Shown here in pieces: positions 49,901-61,995 of a stretch of 64,000 nt of DNA. Positions within the stretch are counted from its first letter, which is position 1, and every line of letters begins with the position of its first letter. The stretch spans positions 930,001 to 994,000 of the forward strand of contig JAJKFH010000948.1 in NCBI GenBank assembly GCA_023333565.1, read 5' to 3'. The position numbers and the translations under genes were made by a program. The notes below the pieces were generated by a model. That model saw nothing but the letters and a program-made list of their open reading frames with translations. It did no database searches and was not told the DNA's origin. This stretch comes from Puffinus mauretanicus (lineage: Eukaryota > Chordata > Aves > Procellariiformes > Procellariidae).

Positions 49901-52534
49901 CAGATTTATCTGTGGTGCACGTTTCTCTTTGCTTTGTTGCATTGTTTCAAGTTCTCTTAGCTTTGAAGGAGGATGAGAACGTTGGAACATGGCAACTTTT
50001 CCTGTAGTCTTGATTGTATTTCTGAAGGGAGTACCAGTCCTAACATCAGAATTTCCATATCAAGTCTGGGTGTGTCTTAGTTCTTTTTTCGCCTTGTTTG
50101 TGCTATTTATTTCCTGCACTTGTTCTAGGAACTTGTTTTAGGGACTTGCTCTGGAGCAGATGTTCTAAATCAAACGCCTTTTTCTTCTATAATTACAAGC
50201 GATCAGAAACAGCAGAATCGTACAAGTGCTTGCAGACGGGACATGCATCCTCCCATCCCGTCCTAGTAAGCAAAATCTTCTGTGCCAGAATTCAAGTTGT
50301 TGAATATTCCTAAAGGCATTTCCAATAGGAGTTTCCTGTTTATTGGACAGTTTGCTGCAGTTAGTTCTGTATATATTACTGATTCATACTATCAAGTTGT
50401 GAATTAACATCTAAATTGTAAGTGGTGCTTGGTGAATTGTCAAAGATAATGAGAACCGATACTAGATACTGAAGTTAACATTGCATTTTAATAAATGCCC
50501 CTCAGGATAATGTGCTTAATGTCTCTGTATACTTTTCTGCATAAGTTCTCCCAGCCGCTTGAGTGTGAAAACTCCAGATCATCCCCAGCACTAGCTACCA
50601 AAACCTCTTGCTCTCTTTTATGTTATGTTTTCACATGAAATGGGTATCTCAAGCAGACTTGAAATACAGGAACAAAATCAGATCCAGGTGTTCTTTTTCT
50701 GCTGCCTGAGGTGAACATGTAGGACATCAGTGTGTGAATGCAGAATCATGTACTTCATACTCTACTTAGTGGTTTAACCTTCAAAAAAAAAAACCCCCAA
50801 AAGTGGATGTAATATGCCACTTGAAAGTAAGTATAGATTCTGCGAAGATTGGAGATACTGGCTGTGAAAGGAAGTTAGCTGTGGGCACAGTGCAGAGAAA
50901 TTCTGGGATCTGCTGCCTGCTTTGTCATTTAAGCCTAGTGCATAGCAGGGGATAGTAGACGTTTGCTTTTAGTAACAGCTTATGATGAACTAGGCGTTGT
51001 AATGAAATTCTTGACAGGGGTCCCACTCATACATACTCATACTCTTCTCCTTCCTTAATTTTGTTAGTACTAAACACAAGAAAAAAACATAATCTGTTGA
51101 GGAGGAGCTTGGAAATTATTATGTGCGTCCTCCCTGGGATGATGCCCAGGACTAAAGTGTTTACCTCTGTATCGTTGCTTTGCCTGAGGCATTTGTGATT
51201 GCTTCAGCACTGCGAGCAGCCAGGGAGATGGGAGTGTGCATGCATGTTGGGTGGCAAAGGGAGGGATAGGCTGCTAGAAGAATGCCAAAGCATTGAATGC
51301 TTTCACTGTTGATGGGGAAAACATTTGGCCCTGGGTAAGAATATTTCAGACAAGTCTTGGAATATGTCCAGATCACAACCACCATATTCTTGCTATCTCT
51401 ACAGCCACCTAGAAAAAAAATCCCACAGCGTTCGACTTTGTGCTGAAGAGAGAGTAGAAGAGCTAAGAAGCTTGCTGGGGGAAAGGGGGAGCATCTATCA
51501 GTTTGCGATTTATGGTACCAGATGGACTGTGCTGTGTGTTCTGGCTCTGGTGATGGATATGTTAAGTTTTGTCTTTCTGTCATGCATGCTGAGATGGAAG
51601 AAGGGAAAGCATCCATCATTGAAGGAGAACAATTTAAGCCAAAAAAAATTGAGGCAGAATATGAAAGCACTGTAGATTAAGAAACTCTTGTTAATTCTCT
51701 CTCTTAGTCTTATATCATAAATGATTCCAATACATTTGGGGTGGGAACCTAAACTGTCTGAAGCTTGTTGATATGTGCACTCCCCCTTCCCCCCCCATCG
51801 TTTAAGAACTCTCCCCCCATTTGGAAAAGCAGACTATGGATCTTTTTTTTTTCCTGATACATCACAATTAAAATTAATAGACTTATCCAGGATTTAATAT
51901 TGTCTGTCTTTAAAATGTAGTGGATATGATTTCTTTAGAAAAAGGAGCATTTAGACTAACAAAGTAGATAAGCCAGCTTGTGGAATAAGCCGACATGCGT
52001 GAAAACTGGCACAGTTGTTAAACACCGCACATTGTAATGGCATTTTGTTGGGGTATTACTACTTCAGCTGCACAATTATGGGAGCCTGCTGCATATTAGC
52101 AGACGCTTTCCTCATAACCTCAAGCTATATGCACTGAGTTATTTTCCTCTGCAGACTATCATCTGGATTCTCCCAGACTACATATCATTTCTTTTTTTTC
52201 CTCTGTAGCAGTGCATGCTGTAGGCGATAGTGAGTGTAATACTTTCTGCATTGTTAGGCAATGAGCATTACCAGCAGCTGCAATATTCAGGATTAGTCTT
52301 TTCGTTATTATTTGGCATCTGCAGTACCTACATGAATCTGTTCAGTCCTGTTTCTCCAGAAGGCAGCTGGGCTCTGACTGAGAGAACGTGACCATAAAGC
52401 TTTCCTGAAATTGTCGCTATGCTCAGGAGTTCACTTTTAATTGCAACTGCAGTTTTCACAATGCAATTCACTGAGATATATAAAAACTTGCATTTTATTT
52501 AAAGAGACTGTGATATGTTAAAAGACATCTTCGT
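46946..52534. other. AT-rich non-coding stretch with candidate conserved elements
   Basis: The 49480-49745 and 52020-52450 blocks look unique and constrained. A 169-codon minus-strand open frame at 51161-51670 has no recognisable domain and begins with GTG; its first ATG is near residue 18. Its length is within chance expectation for 64 kb. No other gene-like content. Confidence 0.5.
52020..52450. promoter_or_regulatory. Candidate conserved non-coding element (weak)
   Basis: Unique sequence of moderate AT content with dense transcription-factor-like words: CAGCTGC E-box types, TGCATATTAGCAGA, GCTGCAATATTCA and a TTATTTGGCA segment. There is no open frame, low complexity or repeat similarity. 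The call rests on sequence texture only. Confidence 0.25.
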
Positions 52535-52660
52535 ATTTTATAATGGTGAAATGGGGACAGAACAGGGTTTTCAAGGCTGCACTACAAATCAGTTGCTGAG
52601 CCAGAAATATAATCCAGGTCTCATAACCCCAAGCTTCATCCTTGGTCCGCTAGCAAGCAG
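52535..52660 (-). repeat. MIR-like tRNA-derived SINE remnant
   Basis: On the + strand the segment reads as an antisense MIR: 'aatggtgaaatggggacag' (compare 'tacagatggggaaactgaggca'), then 'ggctgcactacaaatcag', then 'tgctgagccagaaatataatccaggtctcataaccccaag', then 'cttggtccgctagcaag'. These match, in order, the MIR blocks for the core, 'gcagagccaggaatagaacccaggtctc' and the tRNA-like head. The element is therefore on the minus strand. It is old, diverged and non-functional. Confidence 0.65.
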
Positions 52661-55638
52661 ATGTCTCTGAATTAAGTATGCTACAGAAAATATACCAGCT
52701 GGTATCCTGCAGTACAGAAAATGTCTTTCAGAATAGTAAATAAAACCCAGGGTTTTCCTGAGGGTTGTGGAGTTTTTTCTCTAAAAGATGCCTGTCATCT
52801 AAGCTTCGCTTGAATTTTTTTAAAACTAGATTGAAAAGTTTCACTTTTGCAAAAGGTCAGATAAAATGTAATATATTATTTTATGGTTACATATCTAAAG
52901 ATGCTTCTGCTCAGGATTTCTCTTCAATGATACCTATACTTTTGGTTTTACCTTTCTTAGCTTACTTGCCTTCTTTGGAAAATAAAGTAGTCATATACTA
53001 GTTAATGAAAGAAAGGGAGCAACTGTTTGGTTTCATGCAAACTAAATGCACAGATTACAGGGTATTCTGTTTTGCTTGTTTTTCCTAAACTGGCATATAT
53101 ATTGAAGAACTTACATGGTGATCAATGAAATTTAATATTTACATGCTAACATCAGTTTTGAGTGCACAACTTAAATATGAGAATCAGTTAGATAGGATAT
53201 GAAATTACTTGGCAGAATTCCAGAAGAGGAATTACGTTTTATTCCATGGACAGTTGCTTTTATCAGGGTGAGTGGAGTGAAGATAAGACTGTTTTTCTTA
53301 CAGGTGAAAATTGTAGAAGAGGTAGAAGCAGTACAGTGTTGCATTTTGGGGAAGAAAGGAGATTTCTCAAGAAGATTGTTGCATGGTATCCCTCCTGCAA
53401 TATTAAAAAAAATCACCCCACAACCCCCAAAAAAAGGAAAAAAGAAAAGAAAACACATCTATTGAGTTTCATCTTCAGGACACCAAAAAATGCTAGAAAC
53501 ATTGATTTTTATCTAAGTCTTGTAGACATGCACGCACACAAATAAATCTTGTGTACATTATGCTACAGTGTTTAATAATTCTCTTCATTGACTTTCATTA
53601 TGAAGTTGATTTCTCTGGTCATAAAACTCTCAGCCTCTTCTGTTGTCAGTACCAACACAACTTGGCTAAAAGGTGCTAAAAGGTGTTATTCTTGTCAGTA
53701 TCCTAGAACTAGAAAAGTCTGGATTATCAATCCAATGAGCTTCAGGTTCAGGAAACAACGTAAGAGTTTGGAGATATGTAGACAGCAAACACCAGCAGCA
53801 ACAGAGCACTAGAAATGTCCTATAGACTTCAGTCAAAAACCAGGAAAGCACAAGGATAAATGGTGTCACGCTCAAGAATAAATATTTTCAGAAGAAGTTT
53901 TGCTGTCAAACTCAAGGAGATCAGAGTTGTATCAGAACTGATTTATTTTAAATAAAAATACTCAGTTGTGTAATTTGCAGAAAGTTGGATAAAAGCCATG
54001 TTTTCTCTGCTCTTTGAAGTCTTCATGAAAAACATGACTTCAGTGGGAGCAGGACCACAATAATTTCTCCTTTATTACGGTTTTTCTCCGTCTCTACCAT
54101 TTCAAACTGGATAATGCTGTTCGTTCTGTCAGCAGTCTTAATAATGTATTATACTTTAAAAAATGCTATTTTGGGAATCATGGTGGTTTTTGGCAAGAAC
54201 TAAGTGCTGTTCTTGGACTATAAATCTGTGGTGGTTAGTTAAAAGGTTAAATTTGCACTAACATGTCGTGTCACTTTGACCTAGATGGAGTTAAAGCAAG
54301 TAAGTAGAGCAACTTCAGTGGCTTTTAATGAACTATTATTAGTCAAATCCCTGCAAAACCAAATAAATGTTATGTCATTCTGTCTTATAATTTTCAACCA
54401 GAGAACTCCAGCTGACTGGTGACTTTACATATTCTGATCTATGCTTTCCTGTCAGCAATACATTTCCCATCCTGGCACTCCAGTCTCTACATTTATTCTT
54501 ATTTTGGCCTAGTGAAGAATAAAGTGACACTGTAAAGAGAGTTAAAGCTGTGGATAATTCATGACTCTAATTTTCTTTGTCAAGACCTTCCCTTTCAGAA
54601 AAACTAGGAAAAAGGTACCATGGCCAGTAGTATAGCTATCAATATGCAGAATATGACCAGGGCTCATATTCCTGAGCATTGGCATGTGTTACAGCAAGCG
54701 CAATGACTCTGCTTTATGGGACACTCTCTTCTCTTCTCCGAAGATGATCTTCATATGGGTCATGAGTATCTTATGTTCTGATTTGTTGTTCTGATGTTGG
54801 ATTTACCACGCCTATGAAGTAAGCCTGACAAACTCTGGATGAGTCACATCTATCGCTTATGTGATTTGCCCGTGGGAGCGTGGGTACGTGTGTGCAGATG
54901 TCCACGGTTCTTCATGACTTGGAACTTGTGTCCAGCAAGGCAAGAACAATGCTGGAGCTTAAGGGAGTCCTTGTACTGCTCCTGTTTTGTCCGGATGTGA
55001 TTTCTGAATTGAACCATAAGATGTATCTGTGAAGACCTGGACATTTCTCAGCCCTGCACGTGAAGGAGTATGGGAGCGGGTGCAGTGCTCCATACATTGA
55101 CCTTCTGCTCTGCAGCGTGTGTGCCTGTGTTTGGGATGCGTTTGAGTGCGCTGGTTCTCTGGTCTCAAACAGTGGCTGGGACACGCTCAAGGACATTGTT
55201 GATTTTTCTTTTGTTCTGCTTTTTTCCTACATTTATTTTGTTTTGGTTTTACTTTACTCAGTGGTATGATTTGAAAGGCATATAAACAAAATGCAGCTTT
55301 ATAAGAAGGGTATTCCTATTTCTTTCATGTTCTTTATGCCTAGATTTAACTTAATAATTGCCATCTTTCCACATCCGTTCTTTAGTGCAGCAAATAAGCT
55401 GGATTTAATGAGATGTCTTTCCTTATGTGAGGACCTCTTCAGCATGAAAAGAGAGAGATAAGTAGTAATATTAGCTAGCGTACATCATAAGGAGCACAAG
55501 TTTTTGTGGAAGGAACTCAAGGTTGTATATAGCAGCTGTTCTAACCATTCATCCTTGATTCATCCATGAAAGTGGGATATATTTGCATAATGCAGGCGTT
55601 TTTTGGAGGACGTGAAGAGGAGGGAGGATATTTGTATC

Positions 55639-55675
55639 TTTTTTTTTTTAATAATAATTATTATTATTGTTATTT
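55639..55675. repeat. T-run and (TAA/TTA)n repeat
   Basis: A run of T residues is followed by TAATAATAATTATTATTATTG, a self-complementary AT repeat. Simple sequence. Confidence 0.75.
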
Positions 55676-55829
55676 TTCTCCCTCCCCTCTCGACTGTGGT
55701 ACACTTTCGGTTTTGACATGATTTTCTCCCTTGCTGCCAGATAGCAACAAAAGCAAATAATTTTTTCAATAGTATTTTAAGCAGTACATAAAGTTTACTT
55801 ATATGTGCTCAGTTCTCCTGTGTGTAGAT

Positions 55830-56200
55830 GGTGAGAGCACTGAAGTGGGGAAAAACCCCATCTCCCTGGTGCTCCTGGCCCCACCAACATCAGCAGAAGT
55901 CACTTGGAGCAGCTTGCCTAACCAGGTTGTGATCTCCGTGGAGCAAAAGCCAGGGCTGGGTGGTGGAGTGGGGCGGACCAGGCGTGTTCTTATCCCTCTC
56001 AGTGTCCTTTTTTGCCCTGCGAGGTGAGCAATGGTTGCCATTAGGTATTGTATGAAAATCCTGGGTGCCCAGGCAAGCTCCCGGCTGCCTGGGTGAGGCG
56101 AGGTTGCTGCTGTGGCGCGCTGCCTGAGCAGGGCTGTGCAGCTACAACAGAAGTGGGAAGTCTCAGCATGCAGGCGAGCCACGGTGTCTAGACATGCTAC
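55830..56200. other. Isolated GC/CpG-rich patch of unknown nature
   Basis: A GC-rich block in AT-rich surroundings, with CpG-containing words such as 'ggggcggaccaggcgtg' and 'gtggcgcgctgcc'. Open frames overlap on both strands (75 codons plus, 139 codons minus), a pattern expected from stop-codon depletion in GC-rich DNA rather than from coding. No domain motif, LTR ends or tRNA-like parts seen. Confidence 0.35.
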
Positions 56201-59062
56201 GATTGTTTCTTTGCTCAATTCAGTATGTAGCCAAATATCTTTCCAAATATACTAGATAGATGTGAGAGCAGTGCCCGTATCCATACGACAGCGAAGGCTG
56301 TTAACTGCACGTGCGCTCTGCTCCACGCCCCCACCAGATTTAATCATACCCCTTGGCTCTACCAATGACTTCAGTACCATATTCTAACAGCAGTGGGAAA
56401 CAGCACTTCTGTGTGTTTGTCATTAAATCTAGTGAAGATTTCTGGAAAACTTCCACTAGTATACACTTACGTATATTTTTATCCATTTGCAGAAGGTTTT
56501 TTTTCCCCTGTTCTTTTAAATTAATATGCTTCTGGGCAAATAAAATGTACCATGGCTGAATTCCCCTATTGTGTGCCTGTGTTTGTCACTGAGAGTAGGG
56601 AAAAACAGCAATTTGAAAAGTGAGTTTGTCTCTTGTTTTGCCTTGCTATTTTCATGAAAGTTTTTGTGTTAGATTGAAACTGGGCATCAGTTTCAGAAGT
56701 AATTTTGAAAGGAAAGGGTAGGAGACAGAGGCAGGGAGCACGGCCACAGCATAAGCCTTTTTGCTTTAGCAAATGATGTTAAACCACAGGAAAAAGTAAA
56801 CTAAAATATTGTTATATACACCCCTAAAAAAAAAAAATTGATGTGTTTTTTCTAGTCGACCTTCTGATTTTGGTGGCTTAATTTATAATTTCTGTAAGAT
56901 TGGTTTGATGTGGGCTGTGTAGGCTGAGTGAGCCTAACTTTAATTTAATTAAATGAATACTCAGGCTAATTTCTGGTGTTATCCTACCCACAGCATATAC
57001 TATATTGTGCCCGATGAGAGTGCCACCGCAGTCATAGGAGTAGCAGGGTTGTCATACTAAGAGGTATAAGAGAAGCAAGACATGAATCTACAGAAATCCA
57101 AACTTTACGAGTTTGTTTCTGTACACCTGTGCGTGTTTTCCCTAGATCAGTAAGGTGCATTCAGACTCTGCTTTCCAGTTTTGTCTAGGTGATTCTTAAG
57201 ATTAAAATAAAAATAAATTTGCTAAAGCTTTTATTTTGGTAAAATAAAATCTGAGATGTTTATGTAGAAATACGAATTGTGAAATCAATGGTGAGGGGAC
57301 AGTAGGTGGGTTGAAGTGCATGTAGAAAGCACTAGTACTGTCAGGTTTGTTTAGAAAAATTGAGGTGTACAGCCTTCTTTGTAATGTTTCAAAGTATAAT
57401 AATTCAGCTGTTCATTCTGGTGTAGTGAGTGCATACATAAATCACTAGCACACTGCATCTTAGAGATGAGTTGCTTGTAGTTGTCTGTAGAACTTACTGC
57501 ACGGTAACAGTTATAATTAATTACGTGACAGACCGAATGTCTCGGAGTACTTTATCATCAATGCGCATGGGTGGCGGGTAGTTGCGCTGAGGTGTTCAAG
57601 TATTCTCTGGTACGTAGTAATATACAAAGCAGAACTTGGTCCTCTTCCAAGAATTAAATTTGTCCTTGTCTTTCTGAAAAGTGGGAGGCAAAGAAAAGGT
57701 GATGCAGTGTCTTCTCAACAGTATAAGCTTCACCTACCACCTTGGACTATGAAATTCAAAATGACCTTCCATCCTTTAGCTTCGGTTGATCCCTGTGCCA
57801 TGGAGAACACTATCTAAATCTGCTGTTGGCATCTTCTACAGCAGAGTTTGATGTTGCTGAATTTCGCAGAGGCGTGTGTATATGTGTGCATGTGATATAA
57901 ATTCTTAATTTAGAAGAAAATATGTAAATTATAAAAATCTGAAGTACTTGGTGATAGGGAGCAGGAGGTTCTTGAGAAATTTTGACATGGTGAACATAAA
58001 TCTGGATCTTCGTTGTCTAACCTGGAGAGTTCTTCCTGCTCGTGTGATGTTTCCTTGTTATAAAACATTTTTATGCAGTACTGCTTATGCATTCGGCAGA
58101 TTTTCTGAGACTTTCATAGGTCAGAAAAGCACGGGGAAAAAAATCACAAGCACTTCCAGTCATCTAGTACAGTCACTTTATATAAGTGACTGAGTAAACA
58201 GAATGGAACAATGACTCCTTTTTGCCTCATGCCTCTGATTAGGTTCAAGGGTGAGCTGTTGATTGCTAGTGTATTTGTTCTGTGCCATAGACATTCTCAA
58301 TTAAAGAAATGAATGATTTAAATTGGATGGACTACTGTTTTTTACTTCTGAAGTGAAGTACCTTTTTGTTGAGGTGTTGAGAGCAGGAAACTTCTATGTG
58401 ATTCCTATCTCACTGTTTCAAGTAAAGATAGCACTTGGTTGATTAGCAGTACCTTCTTTGTTTCAGTAAAGAAAAAAGCAAGGTAATTTTTTGAATGTTT
58501 ATATTGTCTTTGTCATTCCTACAAAATGGGTTAACATCTTGCAGTGTTCTTAATGATGCATCTCTTTTTCTTGAAAATGTGTTTTGTATTGTTTTGAGAC
58601 ATTAAACAGTAACTGTGTTTTTCTCTTGAACTTTCTGTTTTATGGAAAGATGAAAGAACACTAAAATTTTGCCCACCTGAATTTTGTCATGGATTTCACT
58701 TGGGGCCAGATTTCAGCCCATGTTTTAGGCATATTTAATTTTAGTGGTGGTTAGGGTACCAAGGGAAATTTTTACAGTGAGGATTTTTCTCTAATTCATA
58801 TGTCCCATGGATTTTGTTAACTCTGTGGCAAGTACTCCTCTTTTCTGATTCTCATCCCAAGCTGCCAGTTATTTTAAAGAATTTTTTTTTCTGTCTCTTT
58901 CTGTTTGGTTCTTGTTCACACTGTTCAGTGTGTTCTTGTTCAGTGCCTTACATTTCTAATTTATTGTCTTGAAAGACAGATGTTTTATGACTGCTACAAA
59001 TATCTGAGAATTGCTGATGAGCTGTCTCTTCAATACCTATTATTTCTCTTTTATGTTTCCCT

Positions 59063-59165
59063 ATCTCCTAGGAGCCTACAAGGTAGACCCGGGACCCCAC
59101 TGTGTTAGACTCTCCACAAACGCTCAACAGAGGCAGCAGATGATTACAGAGGGATGGTGACTAAA
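59063..59165 (+). repeat. Ancient reptile/bird interspersed repeat fragment (family not named)
   Basis: 'Tcctaggagcctacaagg', 'gggaccccactgtgttagac', 'ctccacaaacgctcaacag' and 'cagatgattacag' follow, in order, a dispersed amniote repeat I recall as 'cctaggagcccc...ggaccccattgtgctaggcgctgtacaaacacagaac'. Only the first ~100 bp can be followed by eye. I cannot assign a database name. Confidence 0.45.
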
Positions 59166-59310
59166 AGGTAGGTAAGAGACTGTATTTTGTTCAGTGGGTA
59201 GATGGTGATGTCATGGAGAGATTGTAAGATGATGTCTGGAAAAAGACTTGCGAGATGGCTTTGTAGACCATTACAGGTATTCTGCCTTTCTCTCTTCCCT
59301 AAGCTAAGAA

Positions 59311-59351
59311 AATGCAAGAAATGGAAATGGGAGGAATGCAAGAAATGGAAA
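59311..59351. repeat. 17-bp direct duplication
   Basis: AATGCAAGAAATGGAAA occurs at 59311-59327 and 59335-59351. A small local duplication in purine-rich sequence. Confidence 0.85.
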
Positions 59352-60080
59352 CAACCTGCAATTCTCCTTTCTTCTCCCCTCTCTTAAATTATGCTGAACT
59401 TCATAAAGGGAAACTATGTAAAAACGGGAATGTTTGTTTAAAGAAAAACTGAAAGGGCAACTGTAAGAGTAATATGTTTGTAGGTGGCAGAGACACTATT
59501 TCAGGATGCTGTTTTGGAGGCTCCACACAAATGCTTACCATCGGTCTAAAAAAGACTTAGGAAAAGGAAGCCTGTATAGCTAAATGACAAGGTAGAGGAG
59601 ACTATAAAAAGCAAGAAGACATCTTAAAAAAAGCTGTGGCTGCATTCAAAGAAGGAAAATAGGACCAAAAAATCCCCCTATCAGGCTAAACATAAAATTA
59701 ATAAATGCTTTTTTCAACCACACCAGTAGCAGGAAGCTAGCTGAAGAGTGTGTGGGGCCTGCGTATAATGACATTATGAAATGAACAATCCGAGGTAAAG
59801 CCATGGCAGAAAACGAAATAATTCTTGTGTGTATGTGCTCACCGCTGAAAAGCGTGGGGTGGTTCCTGTTTTGGAACCTTTCTTATGGGAGGCTTATGAG
59901 ATTGCCTTTCTCAGCTGGGAACATTTGTAGGAGAGATTGTGGAACAAATTGCATGTTCCCAATTTAACAGGTCCAGATGTAGCTTACCCAAGTTTTTAAG
60001 GAATGGAAGAGTGAAATAGACCAGCTACAGACTGTGGCTTTAAAGTGTCTCAGCAATTGAGAACTTGAAGATGTGGACTT

Positions 60081-60737
60081 GCCGGGTCCTGCACTTTGGC
60101 CACAACAACCCCAGGCAACGCTACAGGCTTGGGGAAGAGTGGCTGGAAAGGTGCCCAGAGGAAAAGGACCTGGGGGTGCTGGTTGACAGCCGGCTGAACA
60201 TGAGCCGGCAGTGTGCCCAGGTGGCCAAGAAGGCTAATGGCATCCTGGCCTGTATTAGGATCAGAAATAGTGTGGCCAGCAGGAGCAGGGAGGTGATCGT
60301 GCCCTGTACTCGGCACTGGTGAGGCCGCACCTGAATCCTGTGTTCAGTTCTGGGCCCCTCACTACAAGAAGGACATGGAGGTGCTGGAGCGTGTCCAGAG
60401 GAGGGCAACGGCTGGTGAAGGGCCTGGAGCACAAGTCTTATGAGGAGGCTGAGGGAACTGGGGTTGTTTAGCCTGGAGAAGAGGAGGCTGAGGGAGACCT
60501 CATCGCTCTACAACTACCTGAAAGGAGGTTGTAGTGAGGTCTCTTCTCCCAAGTAACAGCGATAGGACGAGAGGAAATGGCCTCAAGTTGCCAGGGAGGT
60601 TTAGATTGGACATTAGGAGAAATTTCTTTACTGAAGAGTGGTCAGGCCTTGGAACAGGCTGCCCAGGGAAGTGGTGGAGTCACCATCCCTGGAAGTATTT
60701 AAAAGACGTGTAGATGAGGCTTAGGGACATGGTGTAG
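60081..60737 (+). pseudogene. CR1 ORF2 C-terminal fragment, frameshifted
   Basis: The first ~70 codons are open in the frame containing [20 protein letters not shown] and [20 protein letters not shown]. After about 60300 a missing C in the 'gtgccc(c)tg' segment shifts the frame, and further small deletions break every later part. The reverse-transcriptase catalytic motifs lie upstream of the truncation point, so nothing functional remains. It retains the glutamate codon that is a stop in the 25.9-kb copy. Confidence 0.9.
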
Positions 60738-60818
60738 TGGGCATGGTGGTGTTGGGTTGACGGTTGGACTCGATGATCTTAGAGGTCTTTTCCAACCTTA
60801 ATGATTCTATGATTCTAT
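60081..60818 (+). mobile_element. CR1 LINE, same subfamily as 25.9 kb copy, more strongly 5'-truncated
   Basis: Similarity to the 25.9-kb copy begins at 'gccgggtcctgcacttt' (60081, matching 26448) and runs to the ATTCTATG-type tail ending at about 60818. Over the first ~190 bp I count about ten substitutions, several at CpG sites, so the two copies are roughly 95% identical there. It includes the 3' stem 'ttggactcgatgatctt...aggtcttttccaa'. The alignment is 738 bp here against 764 bp there, because this copy has many 1-3 bp deletions and one of about 10 bp. It also has an insertion of about 6 bp near 60256. Confidence 0.95.
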
Positions 60819-61724
60819 ATCTAATTTGATGACATGTTTTTAGAAAGTGTTCATGTGGAATCAGAACTAGAAACCAATAAGCCTCTTGTTTAAATTAGGT
60901 GGATTAATTACAAAATTAGATTAGCGGCTCCCCAAGAAAGGACATTGGATAAATATGAGTGGAGATACTGTTTGTTAAAAGAGACTTGCATTTAGCTAAG
61001 CAGCAATGAAAAGTAATTTTACAGTGGCATGGAAGGAGCTTCATTCTCTTTCCAGAAACTCTGTGCCTGAGTATGTAACATAACTGCAGACCACTGAACT
61101 GCAAACGGCTTTGTACTGCAATGATGAACTGTGCTGTACTTGACTCTGCATATGGGGTGAAGGAGGATCAGAGAGGGATGGATCAGAGATCATTGTGTCT
61201 AATGGAAGACCCTTTGTTTCTCCTACAGAGAATGAGCCTCTCTTCCATTAAAACCTGTTATTAAATCTCTAAAGGATTAATGGCATCTAGAGCAGGGTTT
61301 AACACGGTGTAAACCCTAAATGGTCTTTGATTTATAATTTAATCGTGGTTTTTTTTTTTCTTTTTTTGGCAAAATCTCGTTAGGAATAAAGGTTCCACTT
61401 CCCCCCCTGCTTCAACTACCCTCCTTCAGGGCACACTTCTTACAATAAAGATGCTGCCATTAAGTATTCAGATATCTCTCAGTGCCTGAAGTCTCATGGG
61501 TTGCTTTTGTCTTGTCTTGATCATTGAAAATGTCAAAGGAATTTGTAGAAAGAACTTGTTTTGAGACCCTTTGAGCTGTCCCTGTTGATCAGGTTTGAAT
61601 TGTATTTATATGTGTGGTTTCTTTTTTCCAAGTGATGCAGATTTTTGTACGGTGTGTGTATTAATGTAAGGTATTAGTATGAAATCCATTTGCTCTGGAA
61701 GCCCTTTCTGCAACACCACCACTG

Positions 61725-61995
61725 CAAGCAGTTTGGATTATTTCACTCAGCTTCAGGTTGCATCACTTTATAAAATATAAGAGTGTCAATTAGCTGGAAA
61801 GCATGCATGATTGACAGCCCTGGAAATTGAAATCCCTGTTTATCCATGATAGCACAATAGCTGGAGCAAACTCTGTATCTTAGCAGTACAACTCATGATT
61901 AACCTACTGAGATGACCCTCTGCTTCAGTTATTTATTCTTTACAGAGCGCTGAAGGTTTGCAAAGACTTTACTGCAATTGAGGCGTCATGTTTCA
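61725..61995. promoter_or_regulatory. Candidate conserved non-coding element / enhancer
   Basis: Unique sequence with dense homeodomain-type words: GTCAATTAGCTGG near 61785, GCATGCATGATTGACAG (61801-61817), TTTATCCATGATAG and CTCATGATTAACC. It contains a perfect PBX-MEIS/PREP decamer at 61808-61817. No open frame or repeat. It has the look of a developmental enhancer, but conservation has not been tested. Confidence 0.3.
61808..61817 (+). promoter_or_regulatory. Perfect PBX-MEIS/PREP binding decamer
   Basis: TGATTGACAG is the established composite site for PBX with MEIS or PREP TALE homeodomain proteins. It lies within a block that otherwise also looks regulatory. A given 10-mer is expected about once per 0.5 Mb per strand by chance, so its presence is suggestive, not proof. 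Confidence 0.35.

Larger units (their letters stand above)
52661..59062. other. AT-rich non-coding stretch with one GC-rich patch
   Basis: The patch at 55830-56200 is clearly richer in GC and CpG. Elsewhere there is an ATT-type repeat (55650-55675) after a T-run, and plain AT-rich sequence. No gene or repeat family recognised. Confidence 0.5.
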
